Assembly (NCBI RefSeq): GCF_938010505.1
Contig: NZ_CALLVP010000031.1
Location: 1 to 12,775, forward strand
DNA: 12,775 nucleotides
Reading direction: 5' to 3'
Origin: an uncultured Veillonella sp.
GTDB lineage: Bacteria; Bacillota; Negativicutes; Veillonellales; Veillonellaceae
Part shown: positions 1-6,117 of the stretch, piece after piece
Layout: every line of letters starts with the position of its first letter
How positions within the stretch are numbered: position 1 is the first letter of the stretch
Made by a program: the position numbers and the translations under genes
The notes under the pieces: model-generated
Database searches by the model: none
The model's input: the letters and a program-made list of their open reading frames with translations, nothing else
What the model was told of the DNA's origin: nothing

Positions 1-275
1 CTTTCAGGCATGATAATCACTGTTTTAATATGTAGAATAGCGCCTACCATAGCAAGAGCAATCCCCGTATTTCCACTCGTCGCTTCTACGATAATACTAT
101 TTTCGTGAATGCGACCTTGCGCCTTTGCAGCCTGCAACATGCCGAGTACGGCACGGTCTTTTACAGATCCACCTACATTATATTTCTCAAGTTTTACATA
201 GATATTAGTATTTGGTAATTGATATACCGGTGTTTTACCGATAAGTTCAGTTGTTTGGTTTGTTACTATGCTCAT
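1..275 (-). CDS. cysK: Cysteine synthase family protein, N-terminal 91 residues (runs off window)
   Basis: PLP-dependent enzyme expected to join O-acetylserine and sulfide into cysteine in the cytoplasm. Seen: the ATG at 275 is preceded by GGAGG with a 5-base gap. The protein opens with the family's TELIGKTP motif, then GGSVKDRA (residues 35-42), where K39 is the expected PLP Schiff-base lysine, then EATSGNTGIALA (64-75), the Asn/phosphate loop that holds substrate and cofactor. The frame is open to base 1, so the C-terminal two thirds or so are outside the window. It has its own promoter, so it is probably separate from the queF unit upstream. A close relative such as a cystathionine beta-synthase-like enzyme cannot be excluded from this part alone, but the fold family is certain. 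Confidence 0.93.
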   Translation of the reverse strand, partial: MSIVTNQTTELIGKTPVYQLPNTNIYVKLEKYNVGGSVKDRAVLGMLQAAKAQGRIHENSIIVEATSGNTGIALAMVGAILHIKTVIIMPE

Positions 276-302
276 CTAATCCTCCATCTAGCGATAGATG
301 AT

Positions 303-334
303 AAAAATCGCCCTTAGGAAAATCCCAAGGACGA
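303..334 (-). terminator. Intrinsic terminator / attenuator in the cysK leader
   Basis: Read on the minus strand, TCGTCCTTGG (334-325) pairs over 10 bp (two G-T pairs) with CTAAGGGCGA (317-308), followed at once by TTTTT (307-303). It lies only 28 bases before the cysK ATG, which leaves no room for a promoter between them, so cysK transcripts must cross it. That makes it a likely attenuator. A second small hairpin (300-285, CATCTA/TAGATG) abuts the GGAGG ribosome site. Confidence 0.65.
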
Positions 335-382
335 TATTATATTTCACCTTGTTATTCACTATACACGGGATATAACCGTTTA

Positions 383-400
383 TGTATTCTAATTAATACA
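383..400. promoter_or_regulatory. Perfect 6-6-6 palindrome, candidate operator of cysK
   Basis: TGTATT-N6-AATACA is an exact inverted repeat placed just downstream of the predicted -10 box, about where transcription would start. A repressor bound here would block cysK. Which regulator binds is unknown; a cysteine or sulfur regulator is only a guess from the target gene. Confidence 0.45.
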
Positions 401-405
401 ACCAT

Positions 406-435
406 ACTCTATCATCTGTATTAATCCATTGTCAA
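406..435 (-). promoter_or_regulatory. Sigma-70-type promoter of cysK
   Basis: Consensus -35 TTGACA (435-430) is followed after 18 bases by TAGAGT (411-406) as a 4/6 match to the -10 box. It lies between the stop of the membrane gene (490) and cysK, and gives a leader of about 125 bases that includes the attenuator hairpin. Confidence 0.55.
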
Positions 436-489
436 GAGAATGAGAATAGCTTTTAAAACCCCAAAAATGCAGGAAATAACTAGGTTCAT

Positions 490-1350
490 CTATTTACTTG
501 TAAGAATGTCCACCACGATATCCCAAGTGATAGGCACCAATATGATGGCTAGAGCCAAAGCAATAAAGAGAACGGCTCCCACCAATACACTTAGACGAGG
601 AACTAAGGATATGGCAACGCTCTTAGCCAAACCAGATAGTTTACTAAAATCATGATGCAACGCTACATGGCCCCATAAGAAGCCTGCTACTACATAGGAA
701 ATTATATAAGGATCTAGCAGTAGATGCGTAGACAACTCATTATTTTCATGCATAATGCGATTGATAACGGGTGAAACTAGTACATTCACTAGCATGGCTA
801 AAACCTTGAACCACACAACGCAGACAATATATGTCCACATGCTCCTCTTGGTCATCCAGAGCATGTATAGGAGTCCTATTATACTTGCTCCCAGCGAGCC
901 TTTCTCACCTTCCATGTATCGCTCCATCCAAGATGGCTGATCCTTGCCCGCCTCTACTTGGCTATAATGAAAGGATAGATTTCTTTCACCATGGGCTACA
1001 TCGACAATTCCCAAAACTTGGAATAACACAAGCAAAAACATGATAGCTACAATGACTTGTAAACTTTCACTAAAGAAAATATCCATAAAATCAACATCAA
1101 GATGACCTATGTTCATAAGGTTGCCGTATATATCGTAAAAGGCTAGATATACAGCATTTGTTAGGAACAGGTCCATAACAAATAGGAGCAACACAAACAT
1201 GATATATCCATTCCAGCGAGTCCATTTACTTTGTTCTCTTAAATGAGTGTGAGTCCCTACGATTATTGATGCAGGTTGTAAAGACAAGGTCACACCCATC
1301 ATAAAACAAATAGTAAAGGATGCGACCATTGTTAAATATTCGTATGCCAT
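490..1350 (-). CDS. Seven-helix integral membrane protein of unknown function, coupled to queF
   Basis: A 286-residue hydrophobic protein that I do not recognise. About seven membrane segments can be picked out, near residues 7-31, 48-72, 97-118, 152-167, 171-195, 214-231 and 250-278, with short polar loops. A His-containing HTHLRE stretch follows helix 1 and VALHHDF follows helix 6. It is not an obvious VUT/YhhQ-type queuosine-precursor transporter by sequence. The ATG at 1350 comes one base after the queF stop (TAATATG) and has no clear ribosome site of its own, so translation is probably coupled to queF. That pairing suggests, but does not prove, a link to preQ0/queuosine metabolism such as transport. 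Confidence 0.85.
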   Translation of the reverse strand: MAYEYLTMVASFTICFMMGVTLSLQPASIIVGTHTHLREQSKWTRWNGYIMFVLLLFVMDLFLTNAVYLAFYDIYGNLMNIGHLDVDFMDIFFSESLQVIVAIMFLLVLFQVLGIVDVAHGERNLSFHYSQVEAGKDQPSWMERYMEGEKGSLGASIIGLLYMLWMTKRSMWTYIVCVVWFKVLAMLVNVLVSPVINRIMHENNELSTHLLLDPYIISYVVAGFLWGHVALHHDFSKLSGLAKSVAISLVPRLSVLVGAVLFIALALAIILVPITWDIVVDILTSK

Positions 1351-1351
1351 A

Positions 1352-1849
1352 TTAACGGTATGCTACGCGCTCAGGCTGCATGTCGTGGAAATGAAGGCGC
1401 TCTTTTGCCGTCTTTTCCCACTCTGTACCAGGCTTGCCGTAATTTGCGTATGGATCGATGGACAAACCACCGCGCGGCGTAAACTTGCCCCATACCTCGA
1501 TGTACTTAGGATCCATCAACTTCACAAGGTCTTTCATGATGATGTTGATGCAGTCCTCGTGAAAGTCCCCGTGATTGCGAAAACTAAATAGATATAATTT
1601 TAAAGACTTGGACTCTACCATTTTCTTGTCTGGAACATAAGAAATGTAGATTGTCGCAAAGTCTGGTTGACCTGTCATAGGACACAAGCTTGTGAACTCA
1701 GGACAATTAAACTTAACAAAGTAATCATTCTCTGGGTGCTTATTATCAAACGCCTCTAACACCTGTGGTGCATAATCAGTAGGGTAATCGGTCTTGTGAC
1801 CTAACATCGTTACCCCTTGTAACTCTTTTTCAGATCTGCCGGATGCCAT
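1352..1849 (-). CDS. queF: NADPH-dependent 7-cyano-7-deazaguanine (preQ0) reductase, single-module type
   Basis: Reduces the nitrile of preQ0 to the amine of preQ1 in queuosine synthesis for tRNA. Seen: PEFTSLCPMTGQPDFA carries the catalytic Cys (residue 56 of the 165-aa form) and the Asp seven residues later. The QueF signature ESKSLKLYLFSFRNHGD and the following FHED hold NADPH- and substrate-binding residues. KFTPRGGLSIDP is also typical. Start choice: the open frame reaches a TTG at 1894, but the ATG at 1849 has AGAGG six bases upstream and gives 165 residues, the length of the Bacillus YkvM type. The 180-residue version is less likely. It is first in a unit with the membrane protein, behind an extended -10 promoter. 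Confidence 0.95.
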   Translation of the reverse strand: MASGRSEKELQGVTMLGHKTDYPTDYAPQVLEAFDNKHPENDYFVKFNCPEFTSLCPMTGQPDFATIYISYVPDKKMVESKSLKLYLFSFRNHGDFHEDCINIIMKDLVKLMDPKYIEVWGKFTPRGGLSIDPYANYGKPGTEWEKTAKERLHFHDMQPERVAYR

Positions 1850-1903
1850 AAGGAACCTCTTTCTATTAAATATAAATTCTGCGAAATCATTCAATATAAA
1901 TAA

Positions 1904-1912
1904 ATTATATCA
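1904..1912 (-). promoter_or_regulatory. Extended -10 promoter of queF
   Basis: On the minus strand TGA-TATAAT (1912-1904) is a perfect -10 with the TGn extension, which excuses the lack of a good -35 box. It lies 55 bases before the chosen queF ATG. No preQ1 riboswitch is visible in the leader. Confidence 0.5.
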
Positions 1913-2012
1913 TACGTAGTGCTAAAAAAGTCCTCCCTCAGGTCTAGTTAAACTGTTAGTAACAACTAATGCATCTAATAACATGCTCTCAAACATCAAA
2001 TCCATAAAAACT

Positions 2013-2083
2013 AAAAGGACACTATGGCTCCAACCCATTCAGTAATACCGCTCACTGAAGATTAGACTATAGCGTCCTTTTTT
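2013..2083 (-). terminator. Terminator hairpin closing the second orphan toxin/immunity cassette
   Basis: AAAAGGAC (2013-2020) pairs with GTCCTTTT (2074-2081), then after one mismatch CTAT pairs with ATAG, with an inner TTCAGT/ACTGAA stem. It is T-rich on both sides, so it may act in both directions. It lies 70 bases beyond the immunity stop and is a diverged copy of the hairpin at 3397-3466. The remaining stretch to queF (1913-2012) holds no gene that I can see. Confidence 0.7.
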
Positions 2084-2152
2084 AGATTCATATACCTTAT
2101 ATTAGCATTATACGTTAATCAATAGATCTTGCTATATGTACGGTCAGAGTAT

Positions 2153-2494
2153 CTAATAATAGGTCAAAATATATAAATATATGTATAAAGCTGCTAGAAA
2201 TAACCAAACATATACGCCAGCTTTAAAATTAAACTGATATTTTTCTACTTTATCACTTTCAAACTCATTATTTTTAAGCATAAAGTACATTCCAACTAAA
2301 GAAATCCCCATACAAAATATCCACCAAAACAACATAGTAAATGGAGATATTAAATTACGTATGAAAAATATTCCAAACCCGAGTACTAAGCTAAAAGTAT
2401 AGATAATTCGAGCTAAACTAAGCTTACCTTTATGCGTAATAAGTTTGTATATGAGGAATATAATACCAAGTATTATAATCAGATCTTGATACAT
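2153..2494 (-). CDS. Four-helix membrane protein, likely immunity protein of the second orphan toxin
   Basis: A 113-residue protein, almost wholly hydrophobic, with helices near residues 4-18, 27-45, 52-73 and 93-112 and a charged stretch (NEFESDKVEK) before the last helix. The ATG overlaps the toxin stop by one base (TAATG), the usual tight coupling of a toxin and its immunity gene. It is a paralogue of the 113-residue protein at 3536-3877: the first 30 residues and the last 20 (shared ALYIYLY-LTYY) are close, while the middle differs. Polytopic inner-membrane immunity proteins are known for pore-forming colicins (A, E1), so by analogy it may block a membrane-acting toxin. No named family is recognised. 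Confidence 0.75.
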   Translation of the reverse strand: MYQDLIIILGIIFLIYKLITHKGKLSLARIIYTFSLVLGFGIFFIRNLISPFTMLFWWIFCMGISLVGMYFMLKNNEFESDKVEKYQFNFKAGVYVWLFLAALYIYLYILTYY

Positions 2495-3279
2495 TACTTA
2501 TCTACATCCCTTTTCAAATTAAATTTAATTTCATCTTTAATGCGATCGCCAAATGTTGCACCAGCAACACCAACAGCAAAAGCCCCTACAGGGCCAGCAC
2601 CACTTCCTACAAGTCCGCCACCTAATCCAGTAGCTATAGGAATTAAATCAGCTTCCCAGGCCTTTGCTAGTTCACGCCCACTGTATACCTGATAGTCCAT
2701 ATATAAGTCCTTAGCTAAATAACCAATTAAAACAGGACCTCCAGTTCGAGAAACAGTACGTGCAAATTTTGATGCCTTTTCAGCATAATGAACATATCCA
2801 ACCCATAGTTGATTTCCTACTTCAGATAATACATTTTGAAGAACTGACATTCCTAAAGCATCCTTAGTCCAAACAAATGTAGACTTAGACTTAGATTCAG
2901 ACATAGGCATTACACTCACTTTATCAGATGTATCAACAAAAATAAATCTTTCATTATTTGATCCATTACTGTATTTGGCTCTAGCCAAAGTAGCCATCTC
3001 ATCTAGTATTGTTGTAGTACCTAATGATATATCTTTATTCGTAAGAGTAACATGATAATGTATGCCTAGTTTATTGGTTATTCTTGTACCTAAACCTTTA
3101 ACGCCTAGAAACATATCATCAACATACAATTTACCTTCAGCTCTAACAGCATAACTTCCATCTGCATTTTTTCTAAAAGAAGGATTTTCAGCTTCTTGAA
3201 TATAACTTAAAGTTACGCCCTTTTCAAGCTTTTCTCTTGTATTTGTTGCCGCTTGTAAAGATACATCATTAAAAGCCAC
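2494..3279 (-). CDS. Orphan CdiA-CT toxin fragment without pretoxin domain
   Basis: A 261-residue toxin end with no export signal. Residues 1-134 are unique in the window. From FVWTKD (135-140) to the end it matches the first orphan toxin: a core with GYVHYAEKASKFARTVSRTG and YLAKDLYMDYQVYSGRELAKAW, then a hydrophobic Gly-rich tail (217-244, ending GATFGDRIKDE). The DNA of the core (2638-2828) differs at only 2 of 191 positions from the other copy, whereas the tail differs more. The only usable start is GTG at 3279, with no ribosome site, and it overlaps the stop of a 23-codon frame, so the gene may be frameshifted or silent. Membrane pore formation is an inference from the tail and the membrane immunity partner. 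Confidence 0.7.
   Translation of the reverse strand: MAFNDVSLQAATNTREKLEKGVTLSYIQEAENPSFRKNADGSYAVRAEGKLYVDDMFLGVKGLGTRITNKLGIHYHVTLTNKDISLGTTTILDEMATLARAKYSNGSNNERFIFVDTSDKVSVMPMSESKSKSTFVWTKDALGMSVLQNVLSEVGNQLWVGYVHYAEKASKFARTVSRTGGPVLIGYLAKDLYMDYQVYSGRELAKAWEADLIPIATGLGGGLVGSGAGPVGAFAVGVAGATFGDRIKDEIKFNLKRDVDK
2638..2828 (-). repeat. Toxin-core repeat, copy 2
   Basis: A 191-bp segment matching 4024-4214 with two substitutions and no gaps. It encodes the centre of the shared toxin domain, and identity falls sharply on both sides. Confidence 0.92.
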
Positions 3280-3350
3280 TAATTTGACGGTTTACCGGAA
3301 ATGGTTTCACCAATAGATTTAATAATCACATAAAATAAACTCTCTTTCAT
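3279..3350 (-). other. 23-codon frame overlapping the orphan toxin start; possible frameshifted 5' end
   Basis: The ATG at 3350 opens a 23-residue frame starting MKESLFYVIIKS and ending GKPSN, whose TAG shares a base with the GTG of the toxin frame (TAGTG). One extra A in the AAA run (3283-3285) would fuse the two frames as ...GKPSKLVAFND..., giving the toxin a proper ATG. It could instead be a small coupled leader. No strong ribosome site is seen. Confidence 0.3.
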
Positions 3351-3396
3351 CTCTATGACGTATCTGTAGCATCCACACAGATCTTAAATGAACGAT

Positions 3397-3466
3397 AAAA
3401 AAAGGACACTATAGTTCTAAACCATTCAGTATATACTACTGAAAATTAGACTATAGCGTCCTTTTT
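3397..3466 (-). terminator. Terminator hairpin closing the first orphan cassette
   Basis: AAAAGGAC (3400-3407) pairs with GTCCTTTT (3458-3465). After one mismatch CTATAG pairs with CTATAG, and an inner TTCAGTA/TACTGAA stem has a 5-base loop. On the minus strand it runs into seven T (3403-3397). It lies 70 bases after the immunity stop. The sequence between stop and hairpin is also related to that of the second cassette. Confidence 0.78.
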
Positions 3467-3535
3467 AGCTCTATGTACATTATATTAGCATTACATGTTA
3501 CTCAATAAAGACTACTATATGTACGATTTAGGTAT

Positions 3536-3877
3536 CTAATAATAAGTTAAAACATATAGATATATATATAAGGCTACTAAAAATAACCAAGAATATAAAG
3601 CACCTTTAAAAAGTTTTTGATGTTTTTTAGTTTTATTCACATCATAATGTTCACTACTAGGTATATAATATATTCCAATCAAAGAAATCCCCATAACAAC
3701 TGAAGACAAAAAGAATAATACAAATATCGAAACTACTTCATGAAGTAAACCCAATCCAAGCCATATAGCCATACCTAACATTGCGACAATTCTAGCTAAA
3801 GTGAACTCCCCTTCATGAGTAATTAATTTATATATAAAAAATATTATGCCTATTATTATAATTAAGTTCTGAAGCAT
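3536..3877 (-). CDS. Four-helix membrane protein, likely immunity protein of the first orphan toxin
   Basis: A 113-residue membrane protein paralogous to the one at 2153-2494, with the same length and helix pattern (about 4-18, 27-47, 50-70, 93-112). The N-terminus (IIFFIYKLITH) and C-terminus (ALYIYLYVLTYY) are conserved; the second and third helices and the charged loop (SSEHYDVNKTKKH) have changed. Its ATG overlaps the toxin stop by one base (TAATG). The changed middle is where toxin specificity would be expected to lie. Function is inferred from position and from the known membrane immunity proteins of pore-forming colicins. Confidence 0.75.
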   Translation of the reverse strand: MLQNLIIIIGIIFFIYKLITHEGEFTLARIVAMLGMAIWLGLGLLHEVVSIFVLFFLSSVVMGISLIGIYYIPSSEHYDVNKTKKHQKLFKGALYSWLFLVALYIYLYVLTYY

Positions 3878-5277
3878 TACTTATCTGTATCCTTTTTTAA
3901 ATTAGATTTGATTCTATCCTTATAATAATCTCCAACTGACGCTGCAGCAACACCACCAGTGAAAGCACCCACAGGACCAGCAATAGCACCCCCACCAAAG
4001 CCTCCCGCAAATCCAGCACCAACAGGAATTAAATCAGCTCCCCAGGCCTTTGCTAGTTCACGCCCACTGTATACCTGATAGTCCATATATAAGTCCTTAG
4101 CTAAATAACCAATTAAAACAGGACCTCCAGTTCGAGAAACAGTACGTGCAAATTTTGATGCCTTTTCAGCATAATGAACATATCCAACCCATGGTTGATT
4201 TCCTACTTCAGATAGCATATTTTGAGCAACAGACTTGCCTAAATCATCTTTAGTCCAAACAAATTCTGGTTTAATAATAGACTTGGGGATTGTATTTTCA
4301 TTACGCTTAACAACACCTAATTTCTCTCTATCCAAATGATTAAGATTTTTATCATAAAATCGTCTACGACTTAAAGCATCAAATATGGAACTTTCTCCTT
4401 TACGTGGGCTTCCAAAAGTTTTAAATGATGATTTATAATCTCTATACCCATTTTCATTAAGATCTAAGGTTGGTAAATCAACCATTTTAAAATAATACCC
4501 ATGCCGTGCAAACAAAGCTCTTACAGCATTATAATACTCTGATACCTTACTAGGATTATTAACACCGACTTCATCCTTAATTATTTTATTGTGTAATGCA
4601 TACATCTCATCAAGAATTTCATCAGCTTGTTGAAAATAAATTTTTTGCCACTTTGCGTCTATCGCTTCGTGCTCTTCATTACTTTTTGCTTTTGAATATT
4701 CCTGTTTATACAATTTTATTTGCTCATGTGTCAAATAATTATTCTGTGTAGCAGATAATGAAATACCAGAACCCAATGAAGAGTATGAAACTATATTACC
4801 TAATATTGCACTAGCAATTTTATATACATCAGAGTTATCAACATATTTACCGTTAGCATCTACTGTACTATTAGGGTGTTTAGCTAATTCTTTAGCAATA
4901 GCTCCTATCATCACCTCGTTAGCACTAGCTACTGTAAATCCTTCTAGGCTAGAACCACCAGCCATATTAGAAACTACTGCACCAAAACCGCTATGTAAGG
5001 CAACTTTATAAATACCGCCATCTTTCCATTTATCAGCTTCTTTTTGATATCGTTTTTTTAGAGTTTCATCAGAAGTGTTAACTGCTTTTTCCTCATACTT
5101 CTGAGCTTGCTTCATTGCAATATCCCCAATTAATTTAAACCCTTCGTCAGATACAGCGTTAACGTACTCCATACGTTCTTTTACATCAGTCTTATCAAAT
5201 ATAGGTTTAATACTATTGAGTACATGTTCAGTATCTCTGTTAATAACAGTAAGTGTTTTATGCTCTACTTCTACCAA
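3877..5277 (-). CDS. Orphan CdiA-CT cassette: pretoxin domain plus putative membrane-acting toxin
   Basis: A 466-residue frame read from TTG at 5277. It is open back to the stop at 5410-5412 but has no ATG or GTG in that stretch, so it is probably a silent or recombination-dependent orphan. Residues 1-177 repeat the pretoxin region of the main CdiA (main residues about 787-960), ending in the junction ATQNNYLTH (Q178-L182), which sits where other CdiA proteins have VENN. Residues 183-338 are unique and charged. From FVWTKD (339-344) to the end it shares the second orphan's toxin domain, with a Gly-rich hydrophobic tail (420-450: GGFGGGAIAGPVGAF, then GGVAAASVGD). The immunity gene overlaps its stop. 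No catalytic nuclease motif was recognised, and pore formation is an inference. Confidence 0.78.
   Translation of the reverse strand: MVEVEHKTLTVINRDTEHVLNSIKPIFDKTDVKERMEYVNAVSDEGFKLIGDIAMKQAQKYEEKAVNTSDETLKKRYQKEADKWKDGGIYKVALHSGFGAVVSNMAGGSSLEGFTVASANEVMIGAIAKELAKHPNSTVDANGKYVDNSDVYKIASAILGNIVSYSSLGSGISLSATQNNYLTHEQIKLYKQEYSKAKSNEEHEAIDAKWQKIYFQQADEILDEMYALHNKIIKDEVGVNNPSKVSEYYNAVRALFARHGYYFKMVDLPTLDLNENGYRDYKSSFKTFGSPRKGESSIFDALSRRRFYDKNLNHLDREKLGVVKRNENTIPKSIIKPEFVWTKDDLGKSVAQNMLSEVGNQPWVGYVHYAEKASKFARTVSRTGGPVLIGYLAKDLYMDYQVYSGRELAKAWGADLIPVGAGFAGGFGGGAIAGPVGAFTGGVAAASVGDYYKDRIKSNLKKDTDK
4024..4214 (-). repeat. Toxin-core repeat, copy 1
   Basis: Matches 2638-2828 at 189 of 191 positions without gaps. 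Together the copies mark a recombination or gene-conversion tract inside the toxin domain. Confidence 0.92.
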
Positions 5278-5389
5278 TATATCATTACTAATAGCAGATT
5301 TTGTTGTAGATTGTGCCTCATCTGATACTGGAATAGAAACTACCGGAGATAACCCTAATGGATTGATTCTACCAAGAATACCTGTTGCT
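4718..5389 (-). repeat. Pretoxin repeat, orphan copy
   Basis: About 672 bp colinear with 7358-8029 (constant offset 2640, no gaps). Bases 4794-5124 are identical at all 331 positions, with scattered substitutions outside that block. It encodes the end of the CdiA backbone and the pretoxin domain up to the QNNYL junction. Confidence 0.95.
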
Positions 5390-5414
5390 TCAGATTCTAC
5401 TGAAGGAATTTAAT

Positions 5415-5455
5415 AATGTTGGAGGTGGCACCATTATTGTGTCACCTCCAACATT
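5415..5455 (-). terminator. Perfect long hairpin at the cassette boundary, possible terminator of the main immunity gene
   Basis: AATGTTGGAGGTG (5415-5427) is exactly complementary to 5443-5455. Four more pairs (one G-T) extend the stem to 17 bp around a 7-base loop. It sits 34 bases after the immunity stop and right before the open frame of the orphan cassette starts (5409). No good T-run follows on either strand, so it may instead be a structural or recombination boundary. Confidence 0.55.
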
Positions 5456-5489
5456 GATTATAGAACCTATTTAAATACTGTAATTCATA

Positions 5490-5963
5490 CTAATACCATG
5501 GCGTTAGCAAAACCCATTTACTGGGAACTGTAATGGCATAGTTATCATCATCATAATAACGATCGTCAGAATACTTCAACTTAAATCCATAATCAGTATG
5601 TAAATAAGGCCCCTCCGAATAATATGAGCTAAATGATGAATCAAATTTGTGATAGACTAAATATTTATAATTGAATGTTCCATTAAACAAATAGTTATAT
5701 TTACAAAAAATAATTTTATCATCATCTTCACGATAGCATAATACTTTTTCAAATATAACAAGCGGTTCATCAAAAAGACTATCTTTATAAATTACGGTTC
5801 CATTATTTAAAATTTGAATCTTTAATCCTTCAAAGGACTCCGTAGCATAGCGCTCAGAAAAGATAAAAACATATACTCGTTCTACTGGATTTAAGATTAA
5901 ACATATCCCGATACATAATAATATAAAAATGATATAGCGTTTTAATTTCATTATTATTTTCAC
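5490..5963 (-). CDS. Membrane-anchored, outward-facing candidate immunity protein of the main CdiA toxin
   Basis: A 157-residue protein. The start GTG at 5963 has GAGG about nine bases upstream; the internal ATG at 5951 is too far from it. A basic N-terminus (MKIIMKLKRY) is followed by one hydrophobic helix (about 10-26) with no lipobox, then a soluble, Tyr- and Asp-rich domain of mixed polar sequence ending VLLTPWY. This is the build of an anchored protein facing the periplasm. As the next gene after the CdiA toxin end it is the best candidate for its immunity protein, although the 154-base gap is looser than in the orphan pairs. An outward-facing immunity protein suggests a toxin acting at the periplasmic side. 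No family is recognised. Confidence 0.65.
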   Translation of the reverse strand: MKIIMKLKRYIIFILLCIGICLILNPVERVYVFIFSERYATESFEGLKIQILNNGTVIYKDSLFDEPLVIFEKVLCYREDDDKIIFCKYNYLFNGTFNYKYLVYHKFDSSFSSYYSEGPYLHTDYGFKLKYSDDRYYDDDNYAITVPSKWVLLTPWY

Positions 5964-6117
5964 TGCATATTACCTCGACCCTCTACATAGATATCCCTTA
6001 AAGTTTTTAATCTGAACTATTTAACTAAATACAAGCCCAACAGAACATATACGATTCCTACTATCAAACCTAAAACTCACACTATGCTCAGGATATAAGA
6101 AGTAAATTATCATAAAA
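5964..6117 (-). other. Gap between main toxin and immunity gene, with a possible gene remnant
   Basis: Non-coding by any clear test. One frame (6076-6017) reads VLGLIVGIVYVLLGLYLVK and then a stop, a perfect-looking membrane helix but with an in-frame stop just before it. This could be the tail of a lost immunity gene or chance in AT-rich DNA. No promoter is convincing. Confidence 0.25.

Noticed and set aside
276..405. T-box or S-box riboswitch upstream of cysK
   Set aside because: No T-box core motif is present, and the leader before the terminator (about 66 bases) is too short for either class.
1850..1894. Longer queF start (TTG at 1894)
   Set aside because: No ribosome site; the ATG at 1849 gives the standard 165-residue length.
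1840..1915. Possible preQ1-I riboswitch in the queF leader (AGAGGTTC resembles the start of its consensus)
   Set aside because: The matching CCCTCT arm and the A-rich CTAA tail are missing, and AGAGG is well placed as the ribosome site of the ATG at 1849.
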